DNA of 37,101 bases from Lentzea indica (GCF_012184385.1 NZ_VSRL01000070.1:1-37101), one strand, 5' to 3'. Positions 1 through 7,693 are shown, counted from the first letter of the stretch. Notes: generated from the sequence alone by a model not told the origin. Numbers and translations are program-made.

Positions 1-114
1 GGCTGGTGTCTGTGTCGCCGCCGGGTCGTAGCCGGCCACGGGGGAACCCGATGCCGCCAGCGCTTGCGCGTAGAGGGCACCTGCTTCACCCAAGCCGAGA
101 ACACCGATCCGCAT
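1..114 (-). CDS. NAD(P)-dependent oxidoreductase, 6-phosphogluconate/3-hydroxyisobutyrate dehydrogenase type (partial, N-terminus only)
   Basis: Read on the minus strand from an ATG at 114, the frame stays open to the window edge (38 codons). It gives an N-terminal Rossmann fold: MRIGVLGLGEAGALYAQAL, then a second strand ending in GYDP. The glycine pattern G-x-G-x-x-G (residues 7-12) right at the N-terminus, with an acidic residue after the second strand, is typical of the 6PGDH/HIBADH NAD(P)-binding domain. A GGAG lies just upstream of the ATG. Everything beyond the first beta-alpha-beta unit is outside the window, so substrate and cofactor preference cannot be judged. Confidence 0.7.
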   Translation of the reverse strand, partial: MRIGVLGLGEAGALYAQALAASGSPVAGYDPAATQTPA

Positions 115-131
115 GACTCCACGATGCGGAT
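107..131. promoter_or_regulatory. Inverted repeat over the start of the left-end dehydrogenase
   Basis: Half-sites ATCCGCAT (107-114) and ATGCGGAT (124-131) are perfectly complementary across a 9-nt spacer. They overlap the ATG of the partial dehydrogenase. It could be an operator or an mRNA hairpin hiding the start. Seen only as a repeat; function is inferred. Confidence 0.3.
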
Positions 132-169
132 TGTCGATGAAATTGTCAACAATCTGGAAGTTCGACGGG

Positions 170-400
170 TCACTGCCCATGTCTTCGGCGATCTTGTGAC
201 CCGATTTCGGCCATCGGGCACGTACGTCCCACTGGAGAGCAGGGGGTCTGACTTGCAGTCTGCCCCCGAACGTGAGCGAACTGGCTCAGTCGCGTGATCT
301 CGACGAGATCGAGCGAAACCTCGGTCACCACGCCGGCCTCATCAACCAGCAGGCACAGCACCCGGCATCCCCGCCGCACCTGCATGTTGCTGAGCATCAC
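170..400 (-). CDS. Small hypothetical protein, doubtful
   Basis: This is a 76-codon frame on the minus strand, starting at GTG 400 (or ATG 397) and divergent from the arsR-arsC fusion gene. The first ~45 residues (VMLSNMQVRRGCRVLCLLVD, then a stretch containing VEITRLSQFA) have protein-like composition and G/C-rich third positions. The last ~30 residues do not. I recognise no family. It may be a real small gene, a 3'-truncated relic, or chance. Otherwise the 115-444 interval holds only short inverted repeats, for example CGGGTCAC at 166-173 against GTGACCCG at 196-203. Confidence 0.25.
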   Translation of the reverse strand: MMLSNMQVRRGCRVLCLLVDEAGVVTEVSLDLVEITRLSQFAHVRGQTASQTPCSPVGRTCPMAEIGSQDRRRHGQ

Positions 401-435
401 GCCGGAGCTTGACTCCGCGCGATAGCTCAGTGAGT

Positions 436-455
436 ATTGAGTCAATGAACGTTGA
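436..455 (+). promoter_or_regulatory. Candidate ArsR operator overlapping the arsR-arsC start
   Basis: ATTGA-G-TCAAT (436-446) is an 11-bp palindrome. TCAA (442-445) and TTGA (452-455) form an overlapping inverted repeat with a 6-nt spacer. TCAA/TTGA half-sites are common in ArsR/SmtB-family operators. The element sits on the ATG at 445, so the regulator may occlude its own start, or translation may begin at the in-frame GTG at 472. Function is inferred. Confidence 0.4.
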
Positions 456-1134
456 GTGGTCTTCATCAGTGGTGTCGCGGGCGCGGCTGCATGCGGTGCT
501 CGGTGAGCCCGCACGGCTGGCGATCGTGGACCGCCTGCTGCTCGGTGACGCCTCGCCCGGCGAGATCGGCAAGGAGCTGGGCTTGCCGAGCAACCTGCTG
601 GCGCACCACGTGAAGCTGCTCGAGCAGGCCGGTGTCGTCGATCGGACTCGGTCAGAGGGCGATCATCGGCGCAGTTACCTGCGGTTGCGTCCGGACACGT
701 TGACCGGACTGGTGCCCGCGGGTGCATTGCGGGCGCCTCGGGTGGTGTTCGTGTGCACGCACAACTCGGCTCGCTCCCAGTTGGCCGCCGCGCTGTGGAA
801 ACGGCGCAGCTCCGTGCCGTCGGCCTGTGCCGGTACCCAACCCGCGCAGCGCGTTCACCCGCTGGCCGTCGCGACGGCCAAGGCCCATGGCGTGTCGCTC
901 GCTCGTGCTCGCACCGCGCACGTCAGCGACGTGGTGCAGCCGGATGATCTCGTTGTCGCGGTGTGCGACAACGCTCACGAAGAGCTCGCCAGGCAAGAAC
1001 GGTTGCACTGGTCGGTGCCCGATCCGTCACGGGTTGGCACCGATGACGCTTTCGACACCGCGTTCCGTGATCTCGCCGACCGGGTCGACCGGCTGGCGTC
1101 CGCCGTCCATCTCCCCGGAGAGAGCGATGCCTGA
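445..1134 (+). CDS. ArsR-ArsC fusion: ArsR-family regulator with C-terminal arsenate reductase domain
   Basis: Two domains lie in one 229-aa chain. Residues ~10-95 form an ArsR-type winged helix: LHAVLGEPARLAIVDRLLLG, then a recognition region with LAHHVKLLEQAGVV. From ~100 on is a low-molecular-weight phosphatase/arsenate reductase fold with the P-loop VCTHNSARS (C-x5-R) and a late WSVPDP that supplies the catalytic Asp. Such fusions are known in actinobacteria and would combine arsenic sensing with As(V) reduction. I do not see a clear ArsR-type CxC metal site in the helical part. ATG 445 is chosen because it precedes the helix-turn-helix closely; GTG 472 is an alternative. The stop overlaps the start of the next arsC by 8 nt, so the genes are co-translated. 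Confidence 0.85.
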   Translation: MNVEWSSSVVSRARLHAVLGEPARLAIVDRLLLGDASPGEIGKELGLPSNLLAHHVKLLEQAGVVDRTRSEGDHRRSYLRLRPDTLTGLVPAGALRAPRVVFVCTHNSARSQLAAALWKRRSSVPSACAGTQPAQRVHPLAVATAKAHGVSLARARTAHVSDVVQPDDLVVAVCDNAHEELARQERLHWSVPDPSRVGTDDAFDTAFRDLADRVDRLASAVHLPGESDA

Positions 1135-1783
1135 ATCCCACGACCTCGCCAGCATGCCCATCGACCAGCAGCTCGCCCTGCGCACCGCCGCGACCCGCCT
1201 GCAGGCGAAGTTCGACGGCGTGTTCGCCCAGGAGACCATCGAACGGTTCCTGCACACCAGCTACGACCAGTTCGCGTCCCACAGCACCGTGCCCAACTTC
1301 CTGCCGCTGCTCGCCGAGCGGTTCGCCGGCCAGCGGCTGCAGGCGCTGGCCAAGGTCGAGGGCCACGTCAACGACGACAAACCGATCGTGCTGTTCCTCT
1401 GTGTGCACAACGCCGGCCGTAGTCAGATGGCGCTCGGGTTCTTCAACCACCTCGCCGAGGATCGGGCGGTTGCGTGGTCGGGCGGCTCGGAGCCTGGCTA
1501 CGAGATCAACCCGGCCGCGGTCGAGGCCATGCACGAGCGCGGCGTCGACATCTCCCGCGAGTTCCCCAAGCCCTGGACCGACGAGATCGTCCGCGCCGCC
1601 GACGTCGTGATCACCATGGGCTGCGGCGACGCCTGCCCGGTCTTCCCCGGCAAGCGGTACCTCGACTGGACGCTCGAGGACCCCGCTGGTCAGGGCGTTG
1701 ACGCGGTGCGGCCGATCCGCGACGAGATCGAACGCAGGGTCCGCGGTCTGCTGGACGAGCTCGGCGTCGAAGCTCGCGTCTGA
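1127..1783 (+). CDS. arsC: Arsenate reductase ArsC (LMW phosphatase type, with N-terminal helical domain)
   Basis: A 218-aa cytosolic enzyme that reduces arsenate to arsenite. Residues ~1-80 form the extra helical domain of actinobacterial ArsC proteins (LQAKFDGVFAQETIERFL). The catalytic domain begins at VLFLCVHNAGRSQMALGFF, with the P-loop C-x5-R. It carries the resolving pair in MGCGDACPVFPG and the general-acid Asp in LEDPAG. The C-x3-C pair fits a thiol-disulfide relay, through thioredoxin or mycothiol/mycoredoxin; which one cannot be told from sequence. The start is ATG 1127 with GGAG at 1117-1120, overlapping the preceding stop. The aquaporin gene follows 22 nt downstream, so the three genes form one arsenic-resistance operon. 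Confidence 0.9.
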   Translation: MPESHDLASMPIDQQLALRTAATRLQAKFDGVFAQETIERFLHTSYDQFASHSTVPNFLPLLAERFAGQRLQALAKVEGHVNDDKPIVLFLCVHNAGRSQMALGFFNHLAEDRAVAWSGGSEPGYEINPAAVEAMHERGVDISREFPKPWTDEIVRAADVVITMGCGDACPVFPGKRYLDWTLEDPAGQGVDAVRPIRDEIERRVRGLLDELGVEARV

Positions 1784-1805
1784 AAGTGTCTACAAAGGAG
1801 TGTCG

Positions 1806-2513
1806 ATGGGGTTGACCCGCAAGCTGCTGGCCGAGTTCCTCGGCAGTGCGCTGCTGGCCGCGCTGGTGATCGGGTCCGGCATCGCGGCCCAGCGGCTCTC
1901 GCCGAACGACGTCGGGCTGCAGCTGCTGGAGAACGCGGCGGCGACCGCGGCCGGTCTCTACGCGATCATTCTCATCTTCGGACCGATCAGCGGCGCTCAC
2001 TTCAACCCCGTCGTCTCCTTCGCCGACGCGGCGTTCGGCGGCCTGCCGTGGCGGCACGCCGTGGCCTACCTGCCCGCCCAGGTCCTCGGCTGCATCACCG
2101 GTGCGGTGCTCGCCAACGTCATGTTCGCCGCGCCGGTGGTCAGCGTCAGCACCACCGACCGCGCGACGTTCGCACACGGGGTCGCCGAGGTCGTCGCCAC
2201 CGTCGGCCTGCTCCTGGTGATCTTCTCGCTGGCCAGGTCCGGCCGGGCTTCGACGGCTCCTGCGGCGGTCGGCGCCTACATCGGTGCCGCCTACTTCTTC
2301 ACCAGCTCAACGAGTTTCGCCAACCCCGCCATCACCGTCGGCCGCATGTTCAGCGACACGTTCGCCGGCATCGCGCCGACTTCCGTGCCGTCGTATCTGC
2401 TTGCACAGGTGGTCGGTGGCGTGCTGGCCGTGTTGCTGCTGCGCACGCTCTACCCGACGATGCCCGCTGAGGCAGCGAAAGAGGTCGTGGTGCCGCACCC
2501 GACCGCTCCGTGA
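1806..2513 (+). CDS. MIP-family channel (aquaglyceroporin-like), probable arsenite efflux channel
   Basis: A 235-aa, six-helix major intrinsic protein. The first pore loop reads SGAHFNPVVS, an NPV variant instead of NPA. The second is canonical, FANPAITVGRM, with the Arg of the selectivity filter. The start is ATG 1806, behind AAAGGAG at 1794-1800. In arsenic operons such channels (AqpS of Sinorhizobium is the studied example) let As(III) made by ArsC diffuse out. No ArsB or Acr3 pump gene is adjacent here, so this channel may be the only exit. A general water/glycerol role is the alternative. A strong terminator follows at once. Confidence 0.88.
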   Translation: MGLTRKLLAEFLGSALLAALVIGSGIAAQRLSPNDVGLQLLENAAATAAGLYAIILIFGPISGAHFNPVVSFADAAFGGLPWRHAVAYLPAQVLGCITGAVLANVMFAAPVVSVSTTDRATFAHGVAEVVATVGLLLVIFSLARSGRASTAPAAVGAYIGAAYFFTSSTSFANPAITVGRMFSDTFAGIAPTSVPSYLLAQVVGGVLAVLLLRTLYPTMPAEAAKEVVVPHPTAP

Positions 2514-2515
2514 AG

Positions 2516-2550
2516 CGCCGTGCGGGCCCCGTACCGGGACCCGCACGGCG
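2516..2550. terminator. Bidirectional terminator between aquaporin and aztD-like genes
   Basis: An 11-bp perfect stem, CGCCGTGCGGG (2516-2526) with CCCGCACGGCG (2540-2550), continues inward through one mismatch to CCCG/CGGG around a TAC loop. It lies between two convergent stop codons at 2513 and 2566, so it probably serves both operons. Confidence 0.7.
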
Positions 2551-2565
2551 TCACGATCACGGCGC

Positions 2566-3729
2566 TCAGGCCGTGACGCCGCTGAGCTCGTTCTGCTTCT
2601 GCGCCAACGACGCCGTCGCCGTGATGGTGCCGGCGGCGAGGTCGATCCGGTGCAGCTGCTGCTTGTTCGGATCCGACACGTAGACGGTGCCGCCCCTGAC
2701 GAAGATCGCAGGCCTCGGCTGCTGCCACTCCAGCGGTTCCTGCCAGCTGTCGGTGACCGGGATGGTGCGGGTGACCTCGGCCTTGGCGGGGTCGATCACG
2801 TGGATCTTGCCGTCGGTGCCGAGCACCAGCGCTTCACCCTGTGGGCCGCGCGCCAGCGAGCGGAAGGTGTAGCTGGCGCCGATGTCGACGAGCTTCAGGG
2901 TGCCGGTGGTGGTGTCGATCAGCGAGATCTGCGTCGGGCGTTCGAGCTCGGCGTCGGCGTCCTGCTTGTAGTCGCCGAGGACGATCGGGGAGTGGTCGCT
3001 GCCGGCCTGGTTGCCGATCCTGCCGTACTCCGTGGGGCTCTTCACCTTGGTGATCGCGCCGTTGCGGTAGATCAGCACCCCGTTCTGGCAGCCGATGACC
3101 ACGACCTCGTCCTTCGCGGTCGCCTCACCGTGAACGCCGGGGCAGTCCTCGTTGCGGGTGATCTCCTTGCGGTTCTTGTCGAGGACCGCGATCCCGACGC
3201 GCTTGTCCTTGTTGCCGATGGTGACGATCAGTTCGCCGTTGGCCAGCTCGATCGCCACGCCGTGGTGAGGTTCGGCGGTCTTGTAGGTCTCGACCTTGCG
3301 CTCCGCACTGTCCATTGTGGCCTGATCGAGGATCCGGACCTCGCCGGTCGCGTCGGTGAACAGCACGGTGCGCCCGGCGTGCCGGACGACGTGGCCCGGC
3401 TCGGCGCCGGGGAACTCGACGTCGGTCAGCTTGCCGCCTGCGGCGTCGAGCATCCGGAACCCGTTCGGCGTCGACACCATCACGTGCTTGTCGTCGCCCG
3501 CAGGGTTGAGCCGGTTGAAGCCTGCCAGCTTGACGTCTGCCTTGACCTCGAGCGTCTTGCCGTCCAGCACGTAGATTCCGCCGTCATAGGTGACGGCGAC
3601 CGGTTCGGCCACGGAGCCGGCGCCCGAAGCGGCTTGCGGCGCCTTCTCCGCACCGCAACCGGCAAGGACCAGCGTCGAGGCCACTGTGGACACCACGGCC
3701 GTGGTCCACGTTCGCGACCAGCTTTTCAT
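2566..3729 (-). CDS. Lipoprotein, AztD-like zinc metallochaperone/beta-propeller
   Basis: A 387-aa lipoprotein. The signal peptide ends in the lipobox LVLAGC, with the lipidated Cys at residue 25. The rest is a run of short beta-strand repeats (YDGGIYVLDGKTL, GEVRILDQAT, GKIHVIDPAK) of the YncE/AztD propeller kind. It has His-rich spots such as EPHHG and CPGVHGEA, and a later IGC. In the aztABCD systems of Paracoccus, AztD passes zinc to the binding protein AztC; the neighbouring AztC-type gene supports that role here. ATG 3729 is chosen because it gives a normal signal peptide behind GAGG/GAGAAG. ATG 3771 would add 14 acidic residues and overlap the upstream stop. The family name is inferred from context and layout. 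Confidence 0.7.
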   Translation of the reverse strand: MKSWSRTWTTAVVSTVASTLVLAGCGAEKAPQAASGAGSVAEPVAVTYDGGIYVLDGKTLEVKADVKLAGFNRLNPAGDDKHVMVSTPNGFRMLDAAGGKLTDVEFPGAEPGHVVRHAGRTVLFTDATGEVRILDQATMDSAERKVETYKTAEPHHGVAIELANGELIVTIGNKDKRVGIAVLDKNRKEITRNEDCPGVHGEATAKDEVVVIGCQNGVLIYRNGAITKVKSPTEYGRIGNQAGSDHSPIVLGDYKQDADAELERPTQISLIDTTTGTLKLVDIGASYTFRSLARGPQGEALVLGTDGKIHVIDPAKAEVTRTIPVTDSWQEPLEWQQPRPAIFVRGGTVYVSDPNKQQLHRIDLAAGTITATASLAQKQNELSGVTA

Positions 3730-3763
3730 CTGCTTCTCAACTTCCTCTTCAACAGGTATCGGG

Positions 3764-4672
3764 TCAGTCATCTGCGAGGCCGCGCACGATGGCCTCGGTG
3801 TTGGCGCGCGTCATCTCCAGGTAGGTCGCCGCTCCGCCACCCGCCGCGGTCAGCGACTCCGAGTACAGGGGGATGACCTTGACGTGCACGCCCGCCTGTT
3901 CGGCGAGCACGCGGGCCAGGCGGTCCGGTTGCGAGGAGTCGGCGAAGATCGCTCCGACGCCCGCAGCGCGAACGGCCTCCGCGAGCGCGGCCAGGTCGGA
4001 CGCGCTGGGCGAGGCGAGCGTCGTCCCGCTGGGGATCACAGCCCCGACGAGCTGGAAGTCGAAACGCTGTGCCAGGTAGCCGAAGACGTGGTGGTTGGTG
4101 ACCAGCTTGCGGCGCTGCGCCGGGATGGCCGCGAACCGCTCACCCGTCCAGCTGTCGAGCTTGTCGATCTCGCCGAGGTAGCGCGCGGTGTTGGCCCTGA
4201 CCGCGTCGGCGTCGATGCCGTCGACGTGCTCGATGACGCGCTCGCTGATCACTTCGACCGCTTTGCGCACGCGTTTCGGGTCGGTCCAGAAGTGAGGATC
4301 TGGCTTTCCTGCAGCGTCTTCGGTGGTGTAGCTGATCGGGTCGATCTGGTCGCCCACCGACAGGGCAGGGACGTCGGCCTGCTCGGCCGCGCGGACGTGC
4401 CGGAGCACACCTTCCTCCAGCCCGAGTCCGTTGTAGACGATGAGCGCGGCGCTCTCCAGCCGTGCCGCCTCCTGCGCCGAGATCGCGAACGAGTGGGGGT
4501 CGGCGTTCGGCTTCATCAGCACGGTGACCGGTGCCGCGTCACCGACGATGTTGCGAGTGATGTCGCCGAGGATGTTGGTGGTGACCACGATGCCGTTGCG
4601 CTGCCCGTGTCCGCTGCCGCATCCGGCGAGCACCAGCAGGAGGGCGCAGGCCAACGCGAGGAGTCGCTTCAT
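3764..4672 (-). CDS. Zinc ABC transporter substrate-binding lipoprotein, AztC/ZnuA type
   Basis: A 302-aa cluster A-I (metal-binding) solute-binding protein. The N-terminus MKRLLALACALLLVLAGCG has a lipobox with Cys18. The mature part starts VVTTNILGDITRNIVGD. Metal ligands are recognisable as His in ADPHSF, His in DPHFWTDP and His in VTNHHVFGY, and the acidic ligand in IFADSSQ. It lacks the long His/Asp-rich loop of ZnuA, which fits AztC-like proteins that rely on a separate chaperone. Its ATG overlaps the stop of the permease gene by 4 nt (ATGA) and its end lies 35 nt before the aztD-like start, giving one operon. Zinc is most likely; manganese is the alternative. Confidence 0.85.
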   Translation of the reverse strand: MKRLLALACALLLVLAGCGSGHGQRNGIVVTTNILGDITRNIVGDAAPVTVLMKPNADPHSFAISAQEAARLESAALIVYNGLGLEEGVLRHVRAAEQADVPALSVGDQIDPISYTTEDAAGKPDPHFWTDPKRVRKAVEVISERVIEHVDGIDADAVRANTARYLGEIDKLDSWTGERFAAIPAQRRKLVTNHHVFGYLAQRFDFQLVGAVIPSGTTLASPSASDLAALAEAVRAAGVGAIFADSSQPDRLARVLAEQAGVHVKVIPLYSESLTAAGGGAATYLEMTRANTEAIVRGLADD

Positions 4673-6663
4673 CGTCCGGTCTCCACCATGTGCGCCGGCT
4701 CGATCTCCAACCGGATCGTCCTGGCGACTCGCAGGTTGTCGTTGTAGTCGATCTCGTGGACGGCCCGCGCAGCAGCGTCGTTGACGTAGGCGCGGTTCGG
4801 GTCGACCTCGATCACCGGCGTCGCACTGCCCTCGGTGACGGGCGCGGAGAGCACCTGGCGTTGCGCGATCTGCTTGCCGGACTTGGTGTCGTAACCGTGC
4901 AGCACACCGTCCGCGGTCAGCGTCAGCAGCGGCCCTCCCTCGCCGACCGCGTTCACGGCGATGACGGGCCCGGTCTCCAGCAGCGTCCACTTCTTCGCCC
5001 GCACGTCCAGCGACCAGACGCCGAGGTGTCCCGCATTGGCGGCGAGCATCGTGCTGCCGGGCCGGTGGCGGAACTCGACGGCACGTTCGGCCTCGGACAC
5101 GGCACGCGGATACGGGATCTTCTCGCCCGCGAAGGATCCGTCCTTCCCTGTCACCACAAGGGCCCCGTCGGCGCAGCCGAAGACGACGCCCCGCCGGGTC
5201 ACCGCCTGGCCCCGCGGGCTCTGGCACGCCTGCCCGATCGTCGTCACGTCCTTGCCGTCCCTGGTCTTGACCGCCACCCGATCGGAACCCGCCACCAGCA
5301 GGTGTTCGGCGTACGGCAGCGCGACCCCGCCCTTGAGCTCACCGCGTGCGGTCACCGTGCCGCCGTCGAGGCCCTGCCGGTCGAGCAGACTCGTGTCACC
5401 GCGGCCGAACGCCACGGCCGTGAGGGTGGGATCGCTGTCCGCGTTCACCACTCCGTCTCCCGCGACGGAACCGACGTCCCTGGCCTTGGCGCGGTAGTAG
5501 TGCACGTGGTCGCCGTGATCGACCATCCAGGCACCGCTGTCGACGATCCGCACCGAGCCCTTGCCGGTCAGGTACGCGAAACGGCCGTCGCCGGTGATCG
5601 CCTGGACACCGTCCACCCTGCCGACGTCGGTCACTTCCTCGGTGATCAGATCGACGACCCGCACCGCACCGGTGTGCGCATCGGCCACGACCAGCCGGGA
5701 CTGCGCCTCCGCGGTCTCCTCCGCGCCCTCGACGTAGCCGTGTGGCACTTCCTCCTTGGCGGGCTCCGTGCCACAACCGGCCAGCGGCAACACCAGGACC
5801 AGCGCGGCGATCAGCACCGCGTGCTGCCCGCCCGCGCCGGAGATCCGCACCCGGTCACGGACCTGGGCACCCAGCGCCGCCAGGAAGAACAGCGCGACGG
5901 CGATCAGCGCGATGGTCGCGCCCGCAGCCGTGCCCGCGTGCCACGAGACGAGCAGGCCGGCGACGGTCGCGATCACACCCAGCACCGCCGCGCCGAGCAT
6001 GATCGTCGGGATGCGGCTCGCCCAGTACGTCGCGGCGGCCGGTGGGGCGATGAGCAGACCGAACACGAGCAACGTGCCGACCACCTGGAACGACGCCACG
6101 ATCGCCAGAGTCACCAGACCGAGCAGCACCGCGTGCGCCAGCCGCGGGCGCATGCCCAGCGTCTGCGCCTTCCGCGGATCGAAGGTCAAGGCCACGAACG
6201 CGCGATGCCCCCACAGCGCCACCGGCGCGGCCACGGCCAGCGCCACGGCGAGGTGGCCGAGGTCCCGCCCGCGCACCGCCAGCACATCGCCGAAGAGGAA
6301 CGCGGTCAGGTCCACCGCGAACGACTCGGAGTGCGACACGAGGATCACGCCCAGCGCCAGCATGCCCACGAACAACAGGCCGATGCTCGTGTCCTGGGAG
6401 AACCGTCTGGTACGTCCCAATGCCGTCACGCCGAACGCCATCGCGCCGGCGCTCGCCGCGGCACCGACGAACAGGTTGCCGCCCAACAAGGACGCGATCG
6501 CAACGCCGGGCAGCATCCCGTGCGACATCGCGTCACCGAGGAACGCCATGCCGCGCAACACGACCCACGTCCCGGCGAGCGCACATAAGCACGAGACGAG
6601 CACACCGGCCCACAACGCCCGCTGTACGAACGACACCTCGAACGGGGCAAGTAACCACTCCAC
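4669..6663 (-). CDS. Zinc ABC transporter permease fused to AztD-like lipoprotein domain
   Basis: One uninterrupted 664-aa frame. Residues ~1-270 are a ZnuB/AztB-type permease (VEWLLAPFEVSFVQRALWAG, GTWVVLRGMAFLGDAMSHG, SQDTSIGLLF, FGLLIAPPAAATYWASR). Then come a short basic stretch, a hydrophobic run and a perfect lipobox LPLAGC with Cys297 (codon 5773-5775). After this a ~365-residue beta-repeat domain has a metal-ligand-like motif VDHGDHVHYY, and C-x5-G plus FGCADG elements that parallel the separate lipoprotein at 2566-3729. GTG 6663 is preferred: homologous permeases begin at this point, and a TATCGT -10-like element ends at 6672, so the mRNA may be leaderless. ATG 6696 is possible but lies inside the operator. 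An internal GTG start near 5850 could also make the lipoprotein alone. Confidence 0.8.
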   Translation of the reverse strand: MEWLLAPFEVSFVQRALWAGVLVSCLCALAGTWVVLRGMAFLGDAMSHGMLPGVAIASLLGGNLFVGAAASAGAMAFGVTALGRTRRFSQDTSIGLLFVGMLALGVILVSHSESFAVDLTAFLFGDVLAVRGRDLGHLAVALAVAAPVALWGHRAFVALTFDPRKAQTLGMRPRLAHAVLLGLVTLAIVASFQVVGTLLVFGLLIAPPAAATYWASRIPTIMLGAAVLGVIATVAGLLVSWHAGTAAGATIALIAVALFFLAALGAQVRDRVRISGAGGQHAVLIAALVLVLPLAGCGTEPAKEEVPHGYVEGAEETAEAQSRLVVADAHTGAVRVVDLITEEVTDVGRVDGVQAITGDGRFAYLTGKGSVRIVDSGAWMVDHGDHVHYYRAKARDVGSVAGDGVVNADSDPTLTAVAFGRGDTSLLDRQGLDGGTVTARGELKGGVALPYAEHLLVAGSDRVAVKTRDGKDVTTIGQACQSPRGQAVTRRGVVFGCADGALVVTGKDGSFAGEKIPYPRAVSEAERAVEFRHRPGSTMLAANAGHLGVWSLDVRAKKWTLLETGPVIAVNAVGEGGPLLTLTADGVLHGYDTKSGKQIAQRQVLSAPVTEGSATPVIEVDPNRAYVNDAAARAVHEIDYNDNLRVARTIRLEIEPAHMVETGR

Positions 6664-6681
6664 GCCGGGGAACGATAGATT

Positions 6682-6700
6682 GAGAATGAAAATCATTACA
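6682..6700. promoter_or_regulatory. Fur/Zur-type box between divergent zinc-transport operons
   Basis: GAGAATGAAAATCATTACA matches 15 of 19 positions of the classical Fur consensus GATAATGATAATCATTATC. Its core is the inverted repeat AATGA-AAA-TCATT (6685-6697). It is an AT-rich island in GC-rich DNA, placed 18 bp before the ATPase GTG and 19 bp before the permease GTG. Zur is the natural regulator for zinc uptake genes; the assignment to Zur rather than another Fur-family member is inferred from the genes. Confidence 0.75.
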
Positions 6701-6717
6701 GGGAGTTGGAGGGTGTC

Positions 6718-7416
6718 GTGACACACACTTCGGACAAGTCCGCGGTGCGGCTTCGCGGCCTGTCTGCCGGCTACGCCCGGCACACCGTGCTGCACGAGGT
6801 GACCGTGGAGGTCCCGCGCGCCAAGGTGACGGCGGTCGTGGGTCCCAACGGCTCCGGTAAGTCCACGCTGCTCGGCGTGCTCGCCGGCGTCATCACTCCT
6901 GCCGCGGGTGTCGTGGAGATCGGGACGCGGCGCCCCGCCTTCGTGGTGCAGCACTGCGCGGTCCCGACGGGGCTGCCGATCACCGTGTGGGAAACGGTCG
7001 CCATGGGCAGATGGGCGCACCGCGGCGCATGGCAACGACTGTCCAAAGAGGACAAGGCGCTGGTCGGTGCCGCCTTGGAGCGGACGGGGATCACCGATCT
7101 CGCCTCGCGCCGGCTCAGCTCGCTGTCCGGAGGGCAACGCCAGCGCGCCCTCCTGGCGCAGGCGTTCGCACAGGAGTCCGACCTGCTGCTGCTCGACGAA
7201 CCGGACGCCGGTCTCGACTCACAATCCCGGCGCGACATCGCCGCCGCGATATCCCACGCTCAGGCCAACGGCGTGACGGTCATCCACGTCACGCACGACC
7301 TGGGCGAGGCATCGCGGGCGGACCACTGCCTGCTGCTCCAGAACGGGCGGCTGGCAGCCGAAGGTGACCCGCAGACCGTCCTTCAGCACCTTCGGGCGGA
7401 GCGGATGCCGGCATGA
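6718..7416 (+). CDS. Zinc ABC transporter ATP-binding protein, AztA/ZnuC type
   Basis: A 232-aa ABC ATPase with Walker A GPNGSGKST, Q-loop in VVQHCAVP, signature LSSLSGGQRQRALLAQAF, Walker B LLLLDEPDAGLD and H-loop HVTHD. The motif order and short length fit ZnuC/MntB-type metal importers. GTG 6718 is chosen because GGAGG at 6708-6712 lies 5 nt upstream; the in-frame TTG 6706 would put the Shine-Dalgarno inside the gene. It is transcribed divergently from the permease/binding-protein operon and shares the Fur/Zur-like box with it, so the four gene products should form one zinc importer. Confidence 0.9.
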   Translation: MTHTSDKSAVRLRGLSAGYARHTVLHEVTVEVPRAKVTAVVGPNGSGKSTLLGVLAGVITPAAGVVEIGTRRPAFVVQHCAVPTGLPITVWETVAMGRWAHRGAWQRLSKEDKALVGAALERTGITDLASRRLSSLSGGQRQRALLAQAFAQESDLLLLDEPDAGLDSQSRRDIAAAISHAQANGVTVIHVTHDLGEASRADHCLLLQNGRLAAEGDPQTVLQHLRAERMPA

Positions 7417-7423
7417 GGTGATC

Positions 7424-7633
7424 ATGTCGGCCACGTCCACAATGGACACCGCGGGCGCCGGGCTTCCGAAGCCACCGCAAGTGGCCGATCGTCTGAAACA
7501 TCGGGCTACCTGGCCGGAGCATCGTCCACCAGTAGGGGTTCACCCGTACTACCAAGGTCTACCACCGGCTCAGACCACGGGTCGATGCGCGTGCTGTGCC
7601 CGTTCCGGTGAACTGTTCGCCAGGAAGGCGTGA
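7424..7633 (+). CDS. Small hypothetical protein with C-terminal Cys cluster
   Basis: A 69-aa frame starting 8 nt after the ATPase stop, with GAGG just upstream. It is Pro-rich in the middle (WPEHRPPVGVHPYYQGLPPA) and ends with a CACC cysteine cluster before GELFARKA. Three cysteines in four residues and a few His could bind a metal, and its position after a zinc ATPase makes that attractive, but I recognise no family. It may simply be a non-coding tail. Confidence 0.4.
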   Translation: MSATSTMDTAGAGLPKPPQVADRLKHRATWPEHRPPVGVHPYYQGLPPAQTTGRCACCARSGELFARKA

Positions 7634-7693
7634 TCGCGGTGGCACCCGTACGCCGTCCCACCGCCGAGACCACGTTTCTACTGGGGAGAGTCC

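Noticed and set aside
2284-3876. Long open frame on the plus strand, antisense to the aztD-like gene
   Set aside because: It has the Arg/Val/Gly/Asp-rich look of an antisense frame in high-GC DNA and no family motif. The minus-strand gene has a lipobox and propeller repeats.
4690-6588. 632-codon plus-strand frame antisense to the permease fusion
   Set aside because: His/Arg/Gln-rich shadow without domains; the opposite strand encodes clear transporter motifs.
6697-7137. Upstream extension of the permease frame
   Set aside because: It is antisense to the ATPase gene and would swallow the divergent promoter and the Fur/Zur-like box.
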